Below, in pieces: positions 8,536 through 16,727 of a stretch of 64,000 nucleotides of DNA. The notes under the pieces were generated by a model that saw nothing but the letters and a program-made list of their open reading frames with translations, had not been told where the DNA came from and ran no database searches. A program made the translations under genes and the position numbers. Each line of letters starts with the position of its first letter. The stretch's first letter is position 1. Source of the stretch: Sphingobium lactosutens (lineage in GTDB: Bacteria > Pseudomonadota > Alphaproteobacteria > Sphingomonadales > Sphingomonadaceae); contig NZ_QJQX01000083.1 in NCBI RefSeq assembly GCF_013393185.1, forward strand, positions 1 through 64,000, read 5' to 3'.

Positions 8536-10155
8536 GTGACGGAAAGCTGGGACTATATCATCGTGGGCGCGGGCTCCTCCGGCTGCGTGCTGGCCGAACG
8601 GCTGTCCGCCAACGGTTGTCACAGCGTGCTGGTGCTGGAGGCGGGCGGCAATGACGACAGCCCGTTGATCCACATGCCCAAGGGGATCGGCAAGGTCGCC
8701 GCCAAACCCCGCTACGCTTGGCATTATCAGGTGGATCAGCGCCGCCTGCCCGATGTCCCCTCGACCGAAAGCTGGGTGCGCGGCAAGGGACTGGGCGGCT
8801 CCTCCTCCATCAACGGCATGATCTATGTGCGCGGCCAGCCGGAGGATTATGAGACATGGGCGCGGCGCGGCGCCACCGGCTGGGGCTGGGACACGATGAA
8901 ACGCGCCTTTCAGGCGATCGAGGATCATGAGTTGGGCGCGGGCGACGGCCGGGGCGTGGGCGGCCCGCTGCACATCAGCAGCGGCGCCTATCGCTATCCA
9001 CTAGCCGAAGCGATGATCCGCGCGGGCGAACAGATGGGCCTTGCCCGCAAGGAAGATCTGAACGGCGAGGATCTGGAAGGCATCGGCTATTATTCCCACA
9101 ATATCAGGAATGGCCGACGGCAGAGCGCGGCGCTGGTGTTCCTGAAACCCGCCAGCCGACGCCCCAACGTCAGGGTCGTGACGGGCGCGCAGGTCGACCG
9201 CATCCGCTTCGACGGAAAACGGGCGATCGGGGTGGAGGCACAGGTCAATGGCCGTCCGACATTCTTCGCCGCGACGGGCGAGGTGATCCTGTCCGCGGGC
9301 GCCGTCGTGTCCCCGCTGATCCTGCAACGATCAGGCGTGGGCGCGGGCGGACGGCTGGCTTCGCTGGGCATCGACGTGATCGCCGACAGCCCGGCGGTCG
9401 GCCATCGCCTGCTTGAGCATCTGGGCATTTCGCTGCCCCACCGCCTGCGTGGCGTCCCGGGCAACAATCGCGAATTCAGGGGACTGCGGCTGGTCGGCAA
9501 CGTGCTGCGCTATTATCTGACGCATAAGGGACCGATGGCGACCGGTCCCTATGAGATCGGCGCCTTCGTGCGCAGCCATGCCGACGCGCCGCGCCCGGAC
9601 CTTCAGCTATTCTGGAGCGCCTTCACCTTCAAGCGGGTGACGAACGCCAATGCGCCGGTCCAGCTTGCGGCGGTCGAGGACGAGCCGGGGATGACGCTCT
9701 ACGGTCAGCTAGTGGGCCTGACGTCGCAGGGATCGGTCGAAATCAGCAGCGCCGATCCCGCCGCCCCGCCAGTCATCCGCCCCAACTGGCTGACCACGCC
9801 GGAGGATGTAAAGACCGGCATCGCGTCCATCCGCTATATGCGCCGCATCCTGCAACAGGGGGCCATCGCGCCCTATGTCGGGGACGAATTGCTGCCCGGC
9901 CGCGCCTACGAAACGGACGCCGAGATCGAGAAGGCGCTTCGGCTGTACGGCCGCTGCGGCACCCATGCGGTCGGCACCTGCGCAATGGGTGACTCGCCCG
10001 ATGCCGTGCTGGACGCAGAGTTGCGGGTTCGCGGTGTCGAGGGGGTTCGGGTGGTCGATTGCTCTTCCATGCCCGGCCTCATTTCCGGCAACACCAACGG
10101 TCCGGCCATGGCGCTAGGCTGGCATGCGGGCGAAGTGATCCAGCGCGGCCGCTGA
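8536..10155 (+). CDS. GMC family FAD-dependent oxidoreductase (choline/alcohol dehydrogenase-like)
   Basis: 539 residues from GTG 8536, which follows GGGAGAG by 7 nt. The N-terminal FAD motif is YIIVGAGSSGCVLAERL; GMC signature 1 is GKGLGGSSSINGMIYVRG and signature 2 is GAVVSPLILQRSGVG. The C-terminal active-site histidine lies in CGTHAVGTCAMG, with SGNTNGPAMALG closing the FAD site. It probably oxidises an alcohol to aldehyde or acid. It is monocistronic, ending at a strong hairpin. Confidence 0.92.
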   Translation: MTESWDYIIVGAGSSGCVLAERLSANGCHSVLVLEAGGNDDSPLIHMPKGIGKVAAKPRYAWHYQVDQRRLPDVPSTESWVRGKGLGGSSSINGMIYVRGQPEDYETWARRGATGWGWDTMKRAFQAIEDHELGAGDGRGVGGPLHISSGAYRYPLAEAMIRAGEQMGLARKEDLNGEDLEGIGYYSHNIRNGRRQSAALVFLKPASRRPNVRVVTGAQVDRIRFDGKRAIGVEAQVNGRPTFFAATGEVILSAGAVVSPLILQRSGVGAGGRLASLGIDVIADSPAVGHRLLEHLGISLPHRLRGVPGNNREFRGLRLVGNVLRYYLTHKGPMATGPYEIGAFVRSHADAPRPDLQLFWSAFTFKRVTNANAPVQLAAVEDEPGMTLYGQLVGLTSQGSVEISSADPAAPPVIRPNWLTTPEDVKTGIASIRYMRRILQQGAIAPYVGDELLPGRAYETDAEIEKALRLYGRCGTHAVGTCAMGDSPDAVLDAELRVRGVEGVRVVDCSSMPGLISGNTNGPAMALGWHAGEVIQRGR

Positions 10156-10173
10156 CCCGCCGCGCCAACGAAA

Positions 10174-10203
10174 AAGGCGCCCCACGATGAAGCGGGGCGC
10201 CTT
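10174..10203. terminator. bidirectional hairpin terminator
   Basis: Arms AAGGCGCCCC and GGGGCGCCTT pair over 10 bp around a 10-nt loop. The hairpin lies between the 3' ends of the convergent GMC oxidoreductase and SDR genes. Confidence 0.8.
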
Positions 10204-10226
10204 GTCATGCGTTCAAAACAGGACGG

Positions 10227-10985
10227 TCAGAACTGGACGCGCTTGGTGTAGCCGCCATCCACCACCAGATTGGCACCGGTCGTGTGCGACGAGGCCGGGC
10301 TGGCCAGAAACACGATGCTGCGCGCCACTTCCTCCGCCGTGCCGAAGCGACCAGCGACCATCTTTGCCGCCGTCGCATCATAAAGCTCGGGACGGGCCGC
10401 CTTGATCTTTTCCCAGTTACCGCCGGGGAAGGAAATCGGCCCAGGCGACACGGTGTTGACGCGAATGCCCTTCGGCCCCAGCGCCTGCGACTGCTGTTTG
10501 GCATAGGTGATGAGCGCGGCCTTCAGCGCGTTGAAGGCATTGGCCGACAGGAAGGTTTCCAGCGCAGCGGTGGATGACATCAGCACGACCGACGCATCGG
10601 CGGACTTCTCCAGATAGGGTTCCAACGCCTCGAACCCGGCCACGGCGCCCATGATATCCAGCTGTAGCGTGACGTTCCAGTCGCCCCCTGCCCCAGCGCC
10701 CGATGCGCTGACATTATGGACGAAGATGTCGACCCCGCCCAACTGCTGCGCCGCCTTGTCCAGCCAGCCCTTATAGGCTTCGATATCGTCCAGGGTGAAG
10801 GCCTCGCCAAACACCTTGCCGCCATGCTGTTCCAGCACCGCCACCGTTTCGGCCACCTGCCCGGCATCGCGGGAGAAGAAAGCGACATCGCAGCCTTCCT
10901 GCGCGAACAATTCCAGCGCAGCCCGCCCCAGCCCCCGGCTGCCGCCGGTCAGGATCACTTTTTTGCCCTTCAGACCAAGGTCCAT
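10227..10985 (-). CDS. SDR-fold protein with Phe in place of the catalytic Tyr
   Basis: 252 residues from ATG 10985, which follows GGAG by 8 nt; an upstream in-frame ATG lacks a ribosome site. The cofactor motif TGGSRGLG is intact (residues 13-20) and Ser138 is present. The YxxxK position reads F151-N-A-L-K155, so the proton-donating Tyr is missing (codon TTC). The spacing Ser138 to Phe151 is the canonical 13 residues. Either the protein uses another donor or it is a non-classical SDR. It faces the divergent quinone oxidoreductase gene across a gap holding an operator-like site. Confidence 0.88.
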   Translation of the reverse strand: MDLGLKGKKVILTGGSRGLGRAALELFAQEGCDVAFFSRDAGQVAETVAVLEQHGGKVFGEAFTLDDIEAYKGWLDKAAQQLGGVDIFVHNVSASGAGAGGDWNVTLQLDIMGAVAGFEALEPYLEKSADASVVLMSSTAALETFLSANAFNALKAALITYAKQQSQALGPKGIRVNTVSPGPISFPGGNWEKIKAARPELYDATAAKMVAGRFGTAEEVARSIVFLASPASSHTTGANLVVDGGYTKRVQF

Positions 10986-11065
10986 TGCATCCACTCCATC
11001 CTGCTGCGCCCAACGGCGCAATTTCCGCATCTGGAATAGGCGACCCGCCTGCCAGCGTCAACAAA

Positions 11066-11082
11066 CTATATCGCGTAATATA
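11066..11082 (+). promoter_or_regulatory. operator-like site 1d in divergent promoter
   Basis: CTATATCGCGTAATATA is a near-palindrome centred on CGCG with AT-rich arms. It lies between the SDR (81 bp) and the quinone oxidoreductase/TetR operon (73 bp). Because the TetR gene is downstream, this could be an autoregulatory site. Confidence 0.55.
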
Positions 11083-11154
11083 TTTGGAACATATGCAATT
11101 GCAGAGGAACACGCGTGATATTATGATCGCCGAAAATCATCGAATGGAGCTTTC

Positions 11155-12138
11155 ATGACCGACCTCATGCGTGCAATCGGCGTCCGCGGCGGCACTGGCC
11201 CGGCCAGCGCGCTTTTCGTGGAGCAGCTTGCCCGTCCGATCCCCGCTGCCGGGGAGATATTGATCCGCGTCGTGGCCGCCGGGGTCAACCGGCCCGACAT
11301 CTCGCAGCGGGAGGGCAATTATCCGCCGCCGCCGGGCGCGTCCCCGATCATCGGGCTGGAAGTCGCGGGCGAGGTCGCCGCGCTGGGCGAAGGCGCCAGG
11401 CGCTGGTCGGTCGGCGACCGGGTGACGGCGCTGCTGCCTGGGGGCGGCTATGCGGGCTATGCGGTGGTCGATGCGCGCCACGCCTTGCCTATTCCCGACA
11501 GCATCGGTTTCGAACAGGCAGCCGGATTGCCGGAAACCGTCTTCACCGTCTGGGCCAACCTGTTCGAACGGGGCCGGCTGATCGCGGGCGAAACCGCGCT
11601 GATCCATGGCGGCAACAGTGGCATCGGCGTCACCGCGATCCAGATGGCAAAAGCGGCGGGCGCGCGCGTCATCGCCACCTGCAGGGGGCGGGAGAAGGCC
11701 GAAAAGGCGAAGCAGGTCGGCGCGGACATCGCCATCGACGTGCGCGAACAGGATTTCGTCGCCATCGTGACGGACGCCGGGGGTGCCGACGTGGTGCTGG
11801 ACATTGCCGGCGGCGCTTATTTCGAAGGCAATATCGCCGCGCTCAAGCCCGATGGCCGACTGGCGCAGATCGCGCTGCTGGATGGCGGCAAGGTAGCGTT
11901 GGACCTGATGCCCCTGCTATTCAAGCGGCTGACCATCACCGGGTCGACGCTGCGCGCGCGGCCCGCCGACGAGAAGGCGCGCCTGACCCGGGCGATCGAG
12001 GAGACTGTCTGGCCCTGGGTCGCATCGGGCCAGCTATGCCCGCCGATCAACCGTGTCTTCCCCCTGGAAAATGTGCAGGACGCGCACGAATATCTGGAAA
12101 ATGGCAATCAGTTCGGCAAGGTAGTATTGGCATTGTAG
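11155..12138 (+). CDS. NAD(P)H quinone oxidoreductase (zinc-free MDR, PIG3-like)
   Basis: 327 residues of the medium-chain dehydrogenase/reductase superfamily lacking structural zinc cysteines. Motifs: GVNRPDISQREGNYPPPPG (N-terminal catalytic domain, close to TP53I3/PIG3 proteins), IIGLEVAGEV, and the NADPH Rossmann segment LIHGGNSGIGVTAIQMAKAAGA (about residues 147-168). Such enzymes reduce quinones or conjugated enones. It is 23 bp upstream of a TetR gene and probably co-transcribed with it. Confidence 0.92.
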   Translation: MTDLMRAIGVRGGTGPASALFVEQLARPIPAAGEILIRVVAAGVNRPDISQREGNYPPPPGASPIIGLEVAGEVAALGEGARRWSVGDRVTALLPGGGYAGYAVVDARHALPIPDSIGFEQAAGLPETVFTVWANLFERGRLIAGETALIHGGNSGIGVTAIQMAKAAGARVIATCRGREKAEKAKQVGADIAIDVREQDFVAIVTDAGGADVVLDIAGGAYFEGNIAALKPDGRLAQIALLDGGKVALDLMPLLFKRLTITGSTLRARPADEKARLTRAIEETVWPWVASGQLCPPINRVFPLENVQDAHEYLENGNQFGKVVLAL

Positions 12139-12161
12139 CGCGCGCATGCATATGGTTATGA

Positions 12162-12917
12162 ATGAGACAGGCCAGGACGTTGAACGAAGAGATATTAGCA
12201 CCCCATCCGGAAAAGCAGCTCGTCTATTCGAGCAGCATGATCCATGAACGGCGTCAGCGCATTCTGCATGAAACGCGCAAGATGATCGTCGAGGACGGGA
12301 TCGACAAGTTCAGCATCCGAACCCTCTGCCGCCGCGCCGATGTCGCGCAGCGCACGCTTTATAATGCTTTTCACAGCAAGGACCGGCTGATCGCGCTGGC
12401 CATCCGCGAAACCTATGAGGGCGTGAACAGCTATATCCGCTATCGCACATCGGCGGACACGATAGAGGGCATTGTGGACCGCCTGATTTCGGTCAACCGG
12501 CGCAACCTGAAGGCGCGCAACTATACGCAGGCGGTCACGTCCATCTATTTTTCGCCCAACACCAGCAAGGATGTATGGAACGCCTTGCGCGACATGGTTT
12601 TCCTCAATCTGCGCCAGTGGCTGGATCGCGTCGCTGCGGACGGGGAATTGCAGCCTTGGGTAAGGCTGGAGGAAGTGGGCGGCAGCTTCGCCAATATCGA
12701 ATATGCGGCGATCAATGATTGGGCCTGCGGGCGGATCGCGGATGAGGCCTATTTGCGGCATCTGATCACGGCCATGCTGTCGCTGGCGTCGGGTGTCACC
12801 CGAGGCGACACACAGGCGAAGGCGAACCAAATGCTGGAGGAGATCGCCCGCACGGGCGAATTGCCGGAATTTCCCAAGCCCGTGCTCAGCCCGCCGGAGG
12901 TCAGCGACGCCGGATGA
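12162..12917 (+). CDS. TetR/AcrR family transcriptional regulator
   Basis: 251 residues. The N-terminal DNA-binding domain includes the helix-turn-helix SIRTLCRRADVAQRTLYNAF (about residues 50-70), followed by SKDRLIALAIRETY. The rest is the ligand-binding domain. It has an unusually long lead (about 25 residues) before the HTH and a Pro-rich tail. It is second in an operon with the quinone oxidoreductase, whose promoter carries one of eight related near-palindromes. It is therefore the first candidate regulator for those sites (inference). Confidence 0.9.
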   Translation: MRQARTLNEEILAPHPEKQLVYSSSMIHERRQRILHETRKMIVEDGIDKFSIRTLCRRADVAQRTLYNAFHSKDRLIALAIRETYEGVNSYIRYRTSADTIEGIVDRLISVNRRNLKARNYTQAVTSIYFSPNTSKDVWNALRDMVFLNLRQWLDRVAADGELQPWVRLEEVGGSFANIEYAAINDWACGRIADEAYLRHLITAMLSLASGVTRGDTQAKANQMLEEIARTGELPEFPKPVLSPPEVSDAG

Positions 12918-12933
12918 GGCGCCCCCTGTTTCG

Positions 12934-13320
12934 ATGGCCGTAATCGTGGACGGAACGGATGGGGATGCCGACGGCTTCGTGCCGCTGATCCAGGAAGATG
13001 CGCTGGGGCTGGATCGGATCCGCGCCTTTACCGTGCGTGACTGGCCAATCATCGTGGTCCGCTCCGCCATTGGCGTCCGCGCCCTGCTCAATCGGTGCAG
13101 CCACGCTGCGGCGCCGCTTGAGAATGGCAGGATCCGTCGCGATACCATCATCTGCCCGCTGCACGGCGCGCAATTCGACCTTTCGACCGGCGCCTGTCGA
13201 TCGACCGGCAGCGGCTATCTGCCGGTCCGAACATTTCCTGTGCGTATCGGGAACGGCATCATCGCCGTGCAGGTGCCGGATGGGCCGCCAGCGGTCGATG
13301 ACCTACCGATCCGGCCCTGA
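12934..13320 (+). CDS. Rieske [2Fe-2S] ferredoxin
   Basis: 128-residue Rieske-fold ferredoxin. The cluster ligands C55, H57, C74 and H77 lie in NRCSHAAAPLENG and IICPLHGAQFD. The start ATG lies 14 bp after the TetR stop; the ribosome site is weak (GAGG about 12 nt upstream). Such proteins deliver electrons to Rieske oxygenase alpha subunits, and three of these lie elsewhere in the window without dedicated ferredoxins. No ferredoxin reductase is visible in the window. Confidence 0.9.
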   Translation: MAVIVDGTDGDADGFVPLIQEDALGLDRIRAFTVRDWPIIVVRSAIGVRALLNRCSHAAAPLENGRIRRDTIICPLHGAQFDLSTGACRSTGSGYLPVRTFPVRIGNGIIAVQVPDGPPAVDDLPIRP

Positions 13321-13388
13321 ACAAAGCTCTGCCCCCCAAAAAAAGCCCGCCGCCCATGGAGCGGAAGGCAGGGAGAGAGGAAGATTTT

Positions 13389-13416
13389 GGCAGGCGGCCT
13401 ATCCCGGCCGCCTGCC
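13389..13416. terminator. intergenic hairpin between convergent genes
   Basis: Arms GGCAGGCGGCC and GGCCGCCTGCC (11 bp) around a 6-nt loop, between the Rieske ferredoxin and the convergent TonB receptor. There is no clear T-run on either side, so termination strength is uncertain. Confidence 0.6.
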
Positions 13417-13423
13417 TGAAAGT

Positions 13424-16255
13424 TCAGAATTCGAAGCGGAAGCCCGCCCGGATCGTCGTGCCAATCACGTCATAGAGGAAGGGATTGGTGCCCGAAGCCT
13501 GGGTATTGGCCGCATCAAGCTGCGTCACGATCGGCGGATCGGTGTTCATCAGATTGTCGACCGCCAGGAAAAACTCGCTCTTGGGCGCGAGCGAACTGGT
13601 CTTGATACCAACGTAGGCGTCGAGATAGACGATCGTGGGAACCGTGCGCTTGTCGATGACGGTCGGCCCCCAATTATCGTCGAAGACCGCTGAACCGATC
13701 AGGCGTCCACGCAGCTGCGCGGTGAAGGCGCTGCTGTCATAGGTCGCCGTCGCCGTCCCGCGCCAGTGCGGCACGCCTTCCGCCGCGCCGACATTGTTGC
13801 TGACCTCGCCCGCCCGCGTGATGACCGAGGTGGGCAGCACGATGTCGAGCTTATCGACATAGTTGGCCAGTACGCGCAGGTCCAGCGTCCCGTCGGCAAC
13901 GGGCAGCGTGTAGGACACCTCTATATCGATGCCGCGCGCGCGTTCCTGCAACGCATTGAAGGGCTGGAGGCGGATGCCGGTGATCGTATTGGCGCTGTTG
14001 CGGGTGATCGCCGTGCAGAATTGCAGGTCGCCAGCCGCACAGCGATCGACGATGAACTGCGCTGAATTAGTGGCGATCGCTTCCTTGATCTTGATGTCAT
14101 AATAGTCGACCGACGCACGGAAACCAGGCAGGAAGGACGGGCGCAGCACAATGCCGCCCGTCAGCGTATCGGCATTTTCAGGCGTCAGGCCCGGATTGCC
14201 GCTGACCGTGGCAAAAGCGCGAACGGGCGTATTGCCATTCGATGTGTCGTTCACCAGCGTATTGGTCACAGCGCCGGTCTGGAACAGTTCCTGGAGATTG
14301 GGCGCCCGAATGTCGCGAGAGCGCGTTACGCGGAGTTCTACCCCGTCGATCGGCTCATAACGGAAACCGGCCTTCCAGGTCTTGACCGATCCGCTGACGC
14401 TATAGTCGGTCAGACGACCAGCGACGTTAAGGTCGAGCGAACGGCCGATGGCGCTGTCCTTAAGCACAGGTATGCCCAGTTCGCCATAGAGTTCCTTGAC
14501 GTTGATCTTGCCATCGAACGCCTTGAAGTTGCCGGCCCAAAAACCCGTGCGCTGGGAAATCGGATCGGCCGTCGCATGCGCCTTTTCCTCACGATATTCC
14601 GCGCCTGCCGCGAAGCTGACCGGGCCGGCCGGCAATTGGAACAGATCACCGGCGATATTGGCTGTAGCCACCTGCTGCTCATAGCGGATGTCCTGCGATG
14701 AGACGCCGATCACATTGTTGAGTACGGCCTGGCTCAGCGCCGCCGATCCGAACGGATTCATCGGCACGCAGCCATTAGTCGGATCGGTCAACGTCGAACG
14801 GCAGATCGGTTGCGATGGATTGGCTGGATTGGCGACCGCATCGGTCGCCAGATTATACTGGTCCGGGCGCGGCATGCCGGTTGCGCGGATCTTCGAATCC
14901 ACCCGGCCATATTGGTAGGAAAGGCCCCATTTCCAATCATTGCCGAAGCTGCCGTCGACGCCAATCAGCCCGCGATAGTTTTTGCGGCTGTTGCCGACGC
15001 CGATCACGCCCATCTTCGTGTTCTGAATGTTGAGGCGGAGCGGGTTGGCGGCAGTCCCCAGGCCAGCGGCGGCCATTGCGTCACGTACCTGGGTAGGCAG
15101 ATAGAAATTGTCGATCAGGATCGGCGTGAAGGAAGCGCCGCTACGGCCATAATTGGCGCCGCGGGTATGCGCCTTCGATGTCGCGAACGACCCTTCGGCA
15201 TAGAAGCTGATGTCGTCGGTCAGATCATAGGATGTACGCGCATAGATCGACTTCTGAGTCGTGGGAATACTCGATTGGGTCAACGGAGCCTGATCATACA
15301 GACGGTCGAATACCGCCTTGTCACCGAAATAATAGGTTCCGCCGCCTGCAACGCCCGTCAACGGGAAATTGGTGCCGGCCAGATTGCCGGCGGCGTCGAA
15401 ATAATAGCCCGCCAGCGGGCCGCTGGGCACCAGACCGGTCTCATTGAGGAATTGGGCAGACCAGGGTGCGGCGAGAAAGGTCGTCTGGCCGGGCTGGCCT
15501 GCCAGCGGGTTGTTGACGGTCTTGTAGGCCTTGAACCATTTGCGGCTGCCATAAGTGGCCGAACCGTTGCGGGTATATTGACCGCTGACGATGAAATGAC
15601 CCTTGCCGTCCGCAAAGGCCGTGCCATAGCTTAGCGCCCCCGTCAGGTTGCTGGCGTCGCCCTCGGTCGAGATACCGGACTGAAAATTGCCCTTCAGCCC
15701 TTCATATTTGGTGTCGAGGACGAAGTTGACCACACCAGCGACAGCATCCGAACCCCAGGCGGCCGACGCGCCGCCGGTGACGATATCGACTCGCTTGACC
15801 AGCGCATTGGGCAGGGTATTGACGTCCACGGCGCCCGTCAGCGTCGTCGGCGTTACCCGCTTGCCATTCATCAGCACCAGCGTGCGCGAAACGCCCAGAT
15901 TGCGCAGGTTCAGCAGGTTCGCGCCAGCCAAACCGTTGCCGATCAGCGCCTTGTTCGTGCGCGGCGTGTTGCTGCCCGAAAGCGCGGGCATCTGGTTGAC
16001 GAAATCCGAAATGGTCGCCGGAGCTGCACGTTCAATCTGCTGGGCGGTGACGACACTGACCGGAGTCGGCGCATCGAATCCGGCGTTCTGAAGGCGCGTG
16101 CCCGTGACCACGATGTCCTGTGACGAAGGCTGTTCGCTTGCGCCCTGCGCCGGGCCTTCCTGTGCATCCTGTGCGGCCGCCGTCATCGGCTGCCACAGGA
16201 CCAGCGCCATCAGCGATACGGCACACATGGACTGAGCGCGATTGATCCTTACCAT
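13424..16255 (-). CDS. TonB-dependent outer-membrane receptor
   Basis: 943 residues from ATG 16255, preceded by GGGAGG at 6 nt. A signal peptide (about residues 1-24) ends near MTAAAQDA. The plug starts with QDIVVTGTRLQNAG and includes LNLRNLGVSRTLVLMNGKR and VDIVTGGASAAWGSDAVAG. The large barrel ends in the aromatic terminal strand IRAGFRFEF. It resembles sphingomonad receptors of the long-barrel group and is likely the import port for the island's substrate (inference). It is divergent from the MFS gene across a 472-bp promoter gap with two operator-like sites. Confidence 0.93.
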   Translation of the reverse strand: MVRINRAQSMCAVSLMALVLWQPMTAAAQDAQEGPAQGASEQPSSQDIVVTGTRLQNAGFDAPTPVSVVTAQQIERAAPATISDFVNQMPALSGSNTPRTNKALIGNGLAGANLLNLRNLGVSRTLVLMNGKRVTPTTLTGAVDVNTLPNALVKRVDIVTGGASAAWGSDAVAGVVNFVLDTKYEGLKGNFQSGISTEGDASNLTGALSYGTAFADGKGHFIVSGQYTRNGSATYGSRKWFKAYKTVNNPLAGQPGQTTFLAAPWSAQFLNETGLVPSGPLAGYYFDAAGNLAGTNFPLTGVAGGGTYYFGDKAVFDRLYDQAPLTQSSIPTTQKSIYARTSYDLTDDISFYAEGSFATSKAHTRGANYGRSGASFTPILIDNFYLPTQVRDAMAAAGLGTAANPLRLNIQNTKMGVIGVGNSRKNYRGLIGVDGSFGNDWKWGLSYQYGRVDSKIRATGMPRPDQYNLATDAVANPANPSQPICRSTLTDPTNGCVPMNPFGSAALSQAVLNNVIGVSSQDIRYEQQVATANIAGDLFQLPAGPVSFAAGAEYREEKAHATADPISQRTGFWAGNFKAFDGKINVKELYGELGIPVLKDSAIGRSLDLNVAGRLTDYSVSGSVKTWKAGFRYEPIDGVELRVTRSRDIRAPNLQELFQTGAVTNTLVNDTSNGNTPVRAFATVSGNPGLTPENADTLTGGIVLRPSFLPGFRASVDYYDIKIKEAIATNSAQFIVDRCAAGDLQFCTAITRNSANTITGIRLQPFNALQERARGIDIEVSYTLPVADGTLDLRVLANYVDKLDIVLPTSVITRAGEVSNNVGAAEGVPHWRGTATATYDSSAFTAQLRGRLIGSAVFDDNWGPTVIDKRTVPTIVYLDAYVGIKTSSLAPKSEFFLAVDNLMNTDPPIVTQLDAANTQASGTNPFLYDVIGTTIRAGFRFEF

Positions 16256-16352
16256 TCGATCCTCCCCAAAATGGTGGGCACGATTTTTACATTCGATAAC
16301 CCGTGTCATTTTCTTACGCTTTATCGATCGTTCCGGCAAGTGGGATTTGAGA

Positions 16353-16369
16353 TTATAATGCGTGAGATA
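16353..16369 (-). promoter_or_regulatory. operator-like site 1e upstream of TonB receptor
   Basis: On the minus strand this reads TATCTCACGCATTATAA. TCACGCATTATA matches TCACGCGTTATA of the best site at 11 of 12 positions. It lies about 98 bp before the receptor ATG. Confidence 0.5.
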
Positions 16370-16629
16370 TTTTTAAAGACTCTTCACCCGAATCATTTTC
16401 CGAAATGCGCACCTCTCGGCCGACGATCTCCCCCGAACGCAACAGCCATCATAAAGCAATTTGGATAAGGCTGTCGGCAAGCAGCCGCCCTTAACGCCAA
16501 CGTTCCCGAACAGCATTTCCCCCAACCCCAGACTTGATCATCGGCTTCGAGATATCGATGCCGTGTTGCGCAAAATAGAAAGCCGTCTGCCCTCTCAAGA
16601 CCCCATATCCCGACGATGCAAATTCAAAC

Positions 16630-16648
16630 GATATAACGCGTGCGATAA
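16630..16648 (-). promoter_or_regulatory. operator-like site 1f upstream of MFS gene
   Basis: The minus strand contains CACGCGTTATA, identical to the 11-bp core of the site at 41979-41994. It lies about 80 bp before the MFS start. Confidence 0.55.
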
Positions 16649-16727
16649 TTTGACTTGGCCAGAGAAGAGCTTATCATGATCCCGTTACAGAATGACCCTC
16701 CATGTGCGGGGGACGGGCGAGGTGAGG

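Larger units (their letters stand above)
16256..16727. other. divergent promoter region between TonB receptor and MFS genes
   Basis: 472 bp with no convincing gene; short frames here have no ribosome sites or family resemblance. The DNA is AT-richer than its neighbours and holds two operator-like sites, listed separately. Confidence 0.6.

Noticed and set aside
16271-16679. Two short plus-strand frames in the TonB/MFS gap
   Set aside because: No ribosome site or family resemblance; they cover the operator-like sites, which fit a promoter region better.
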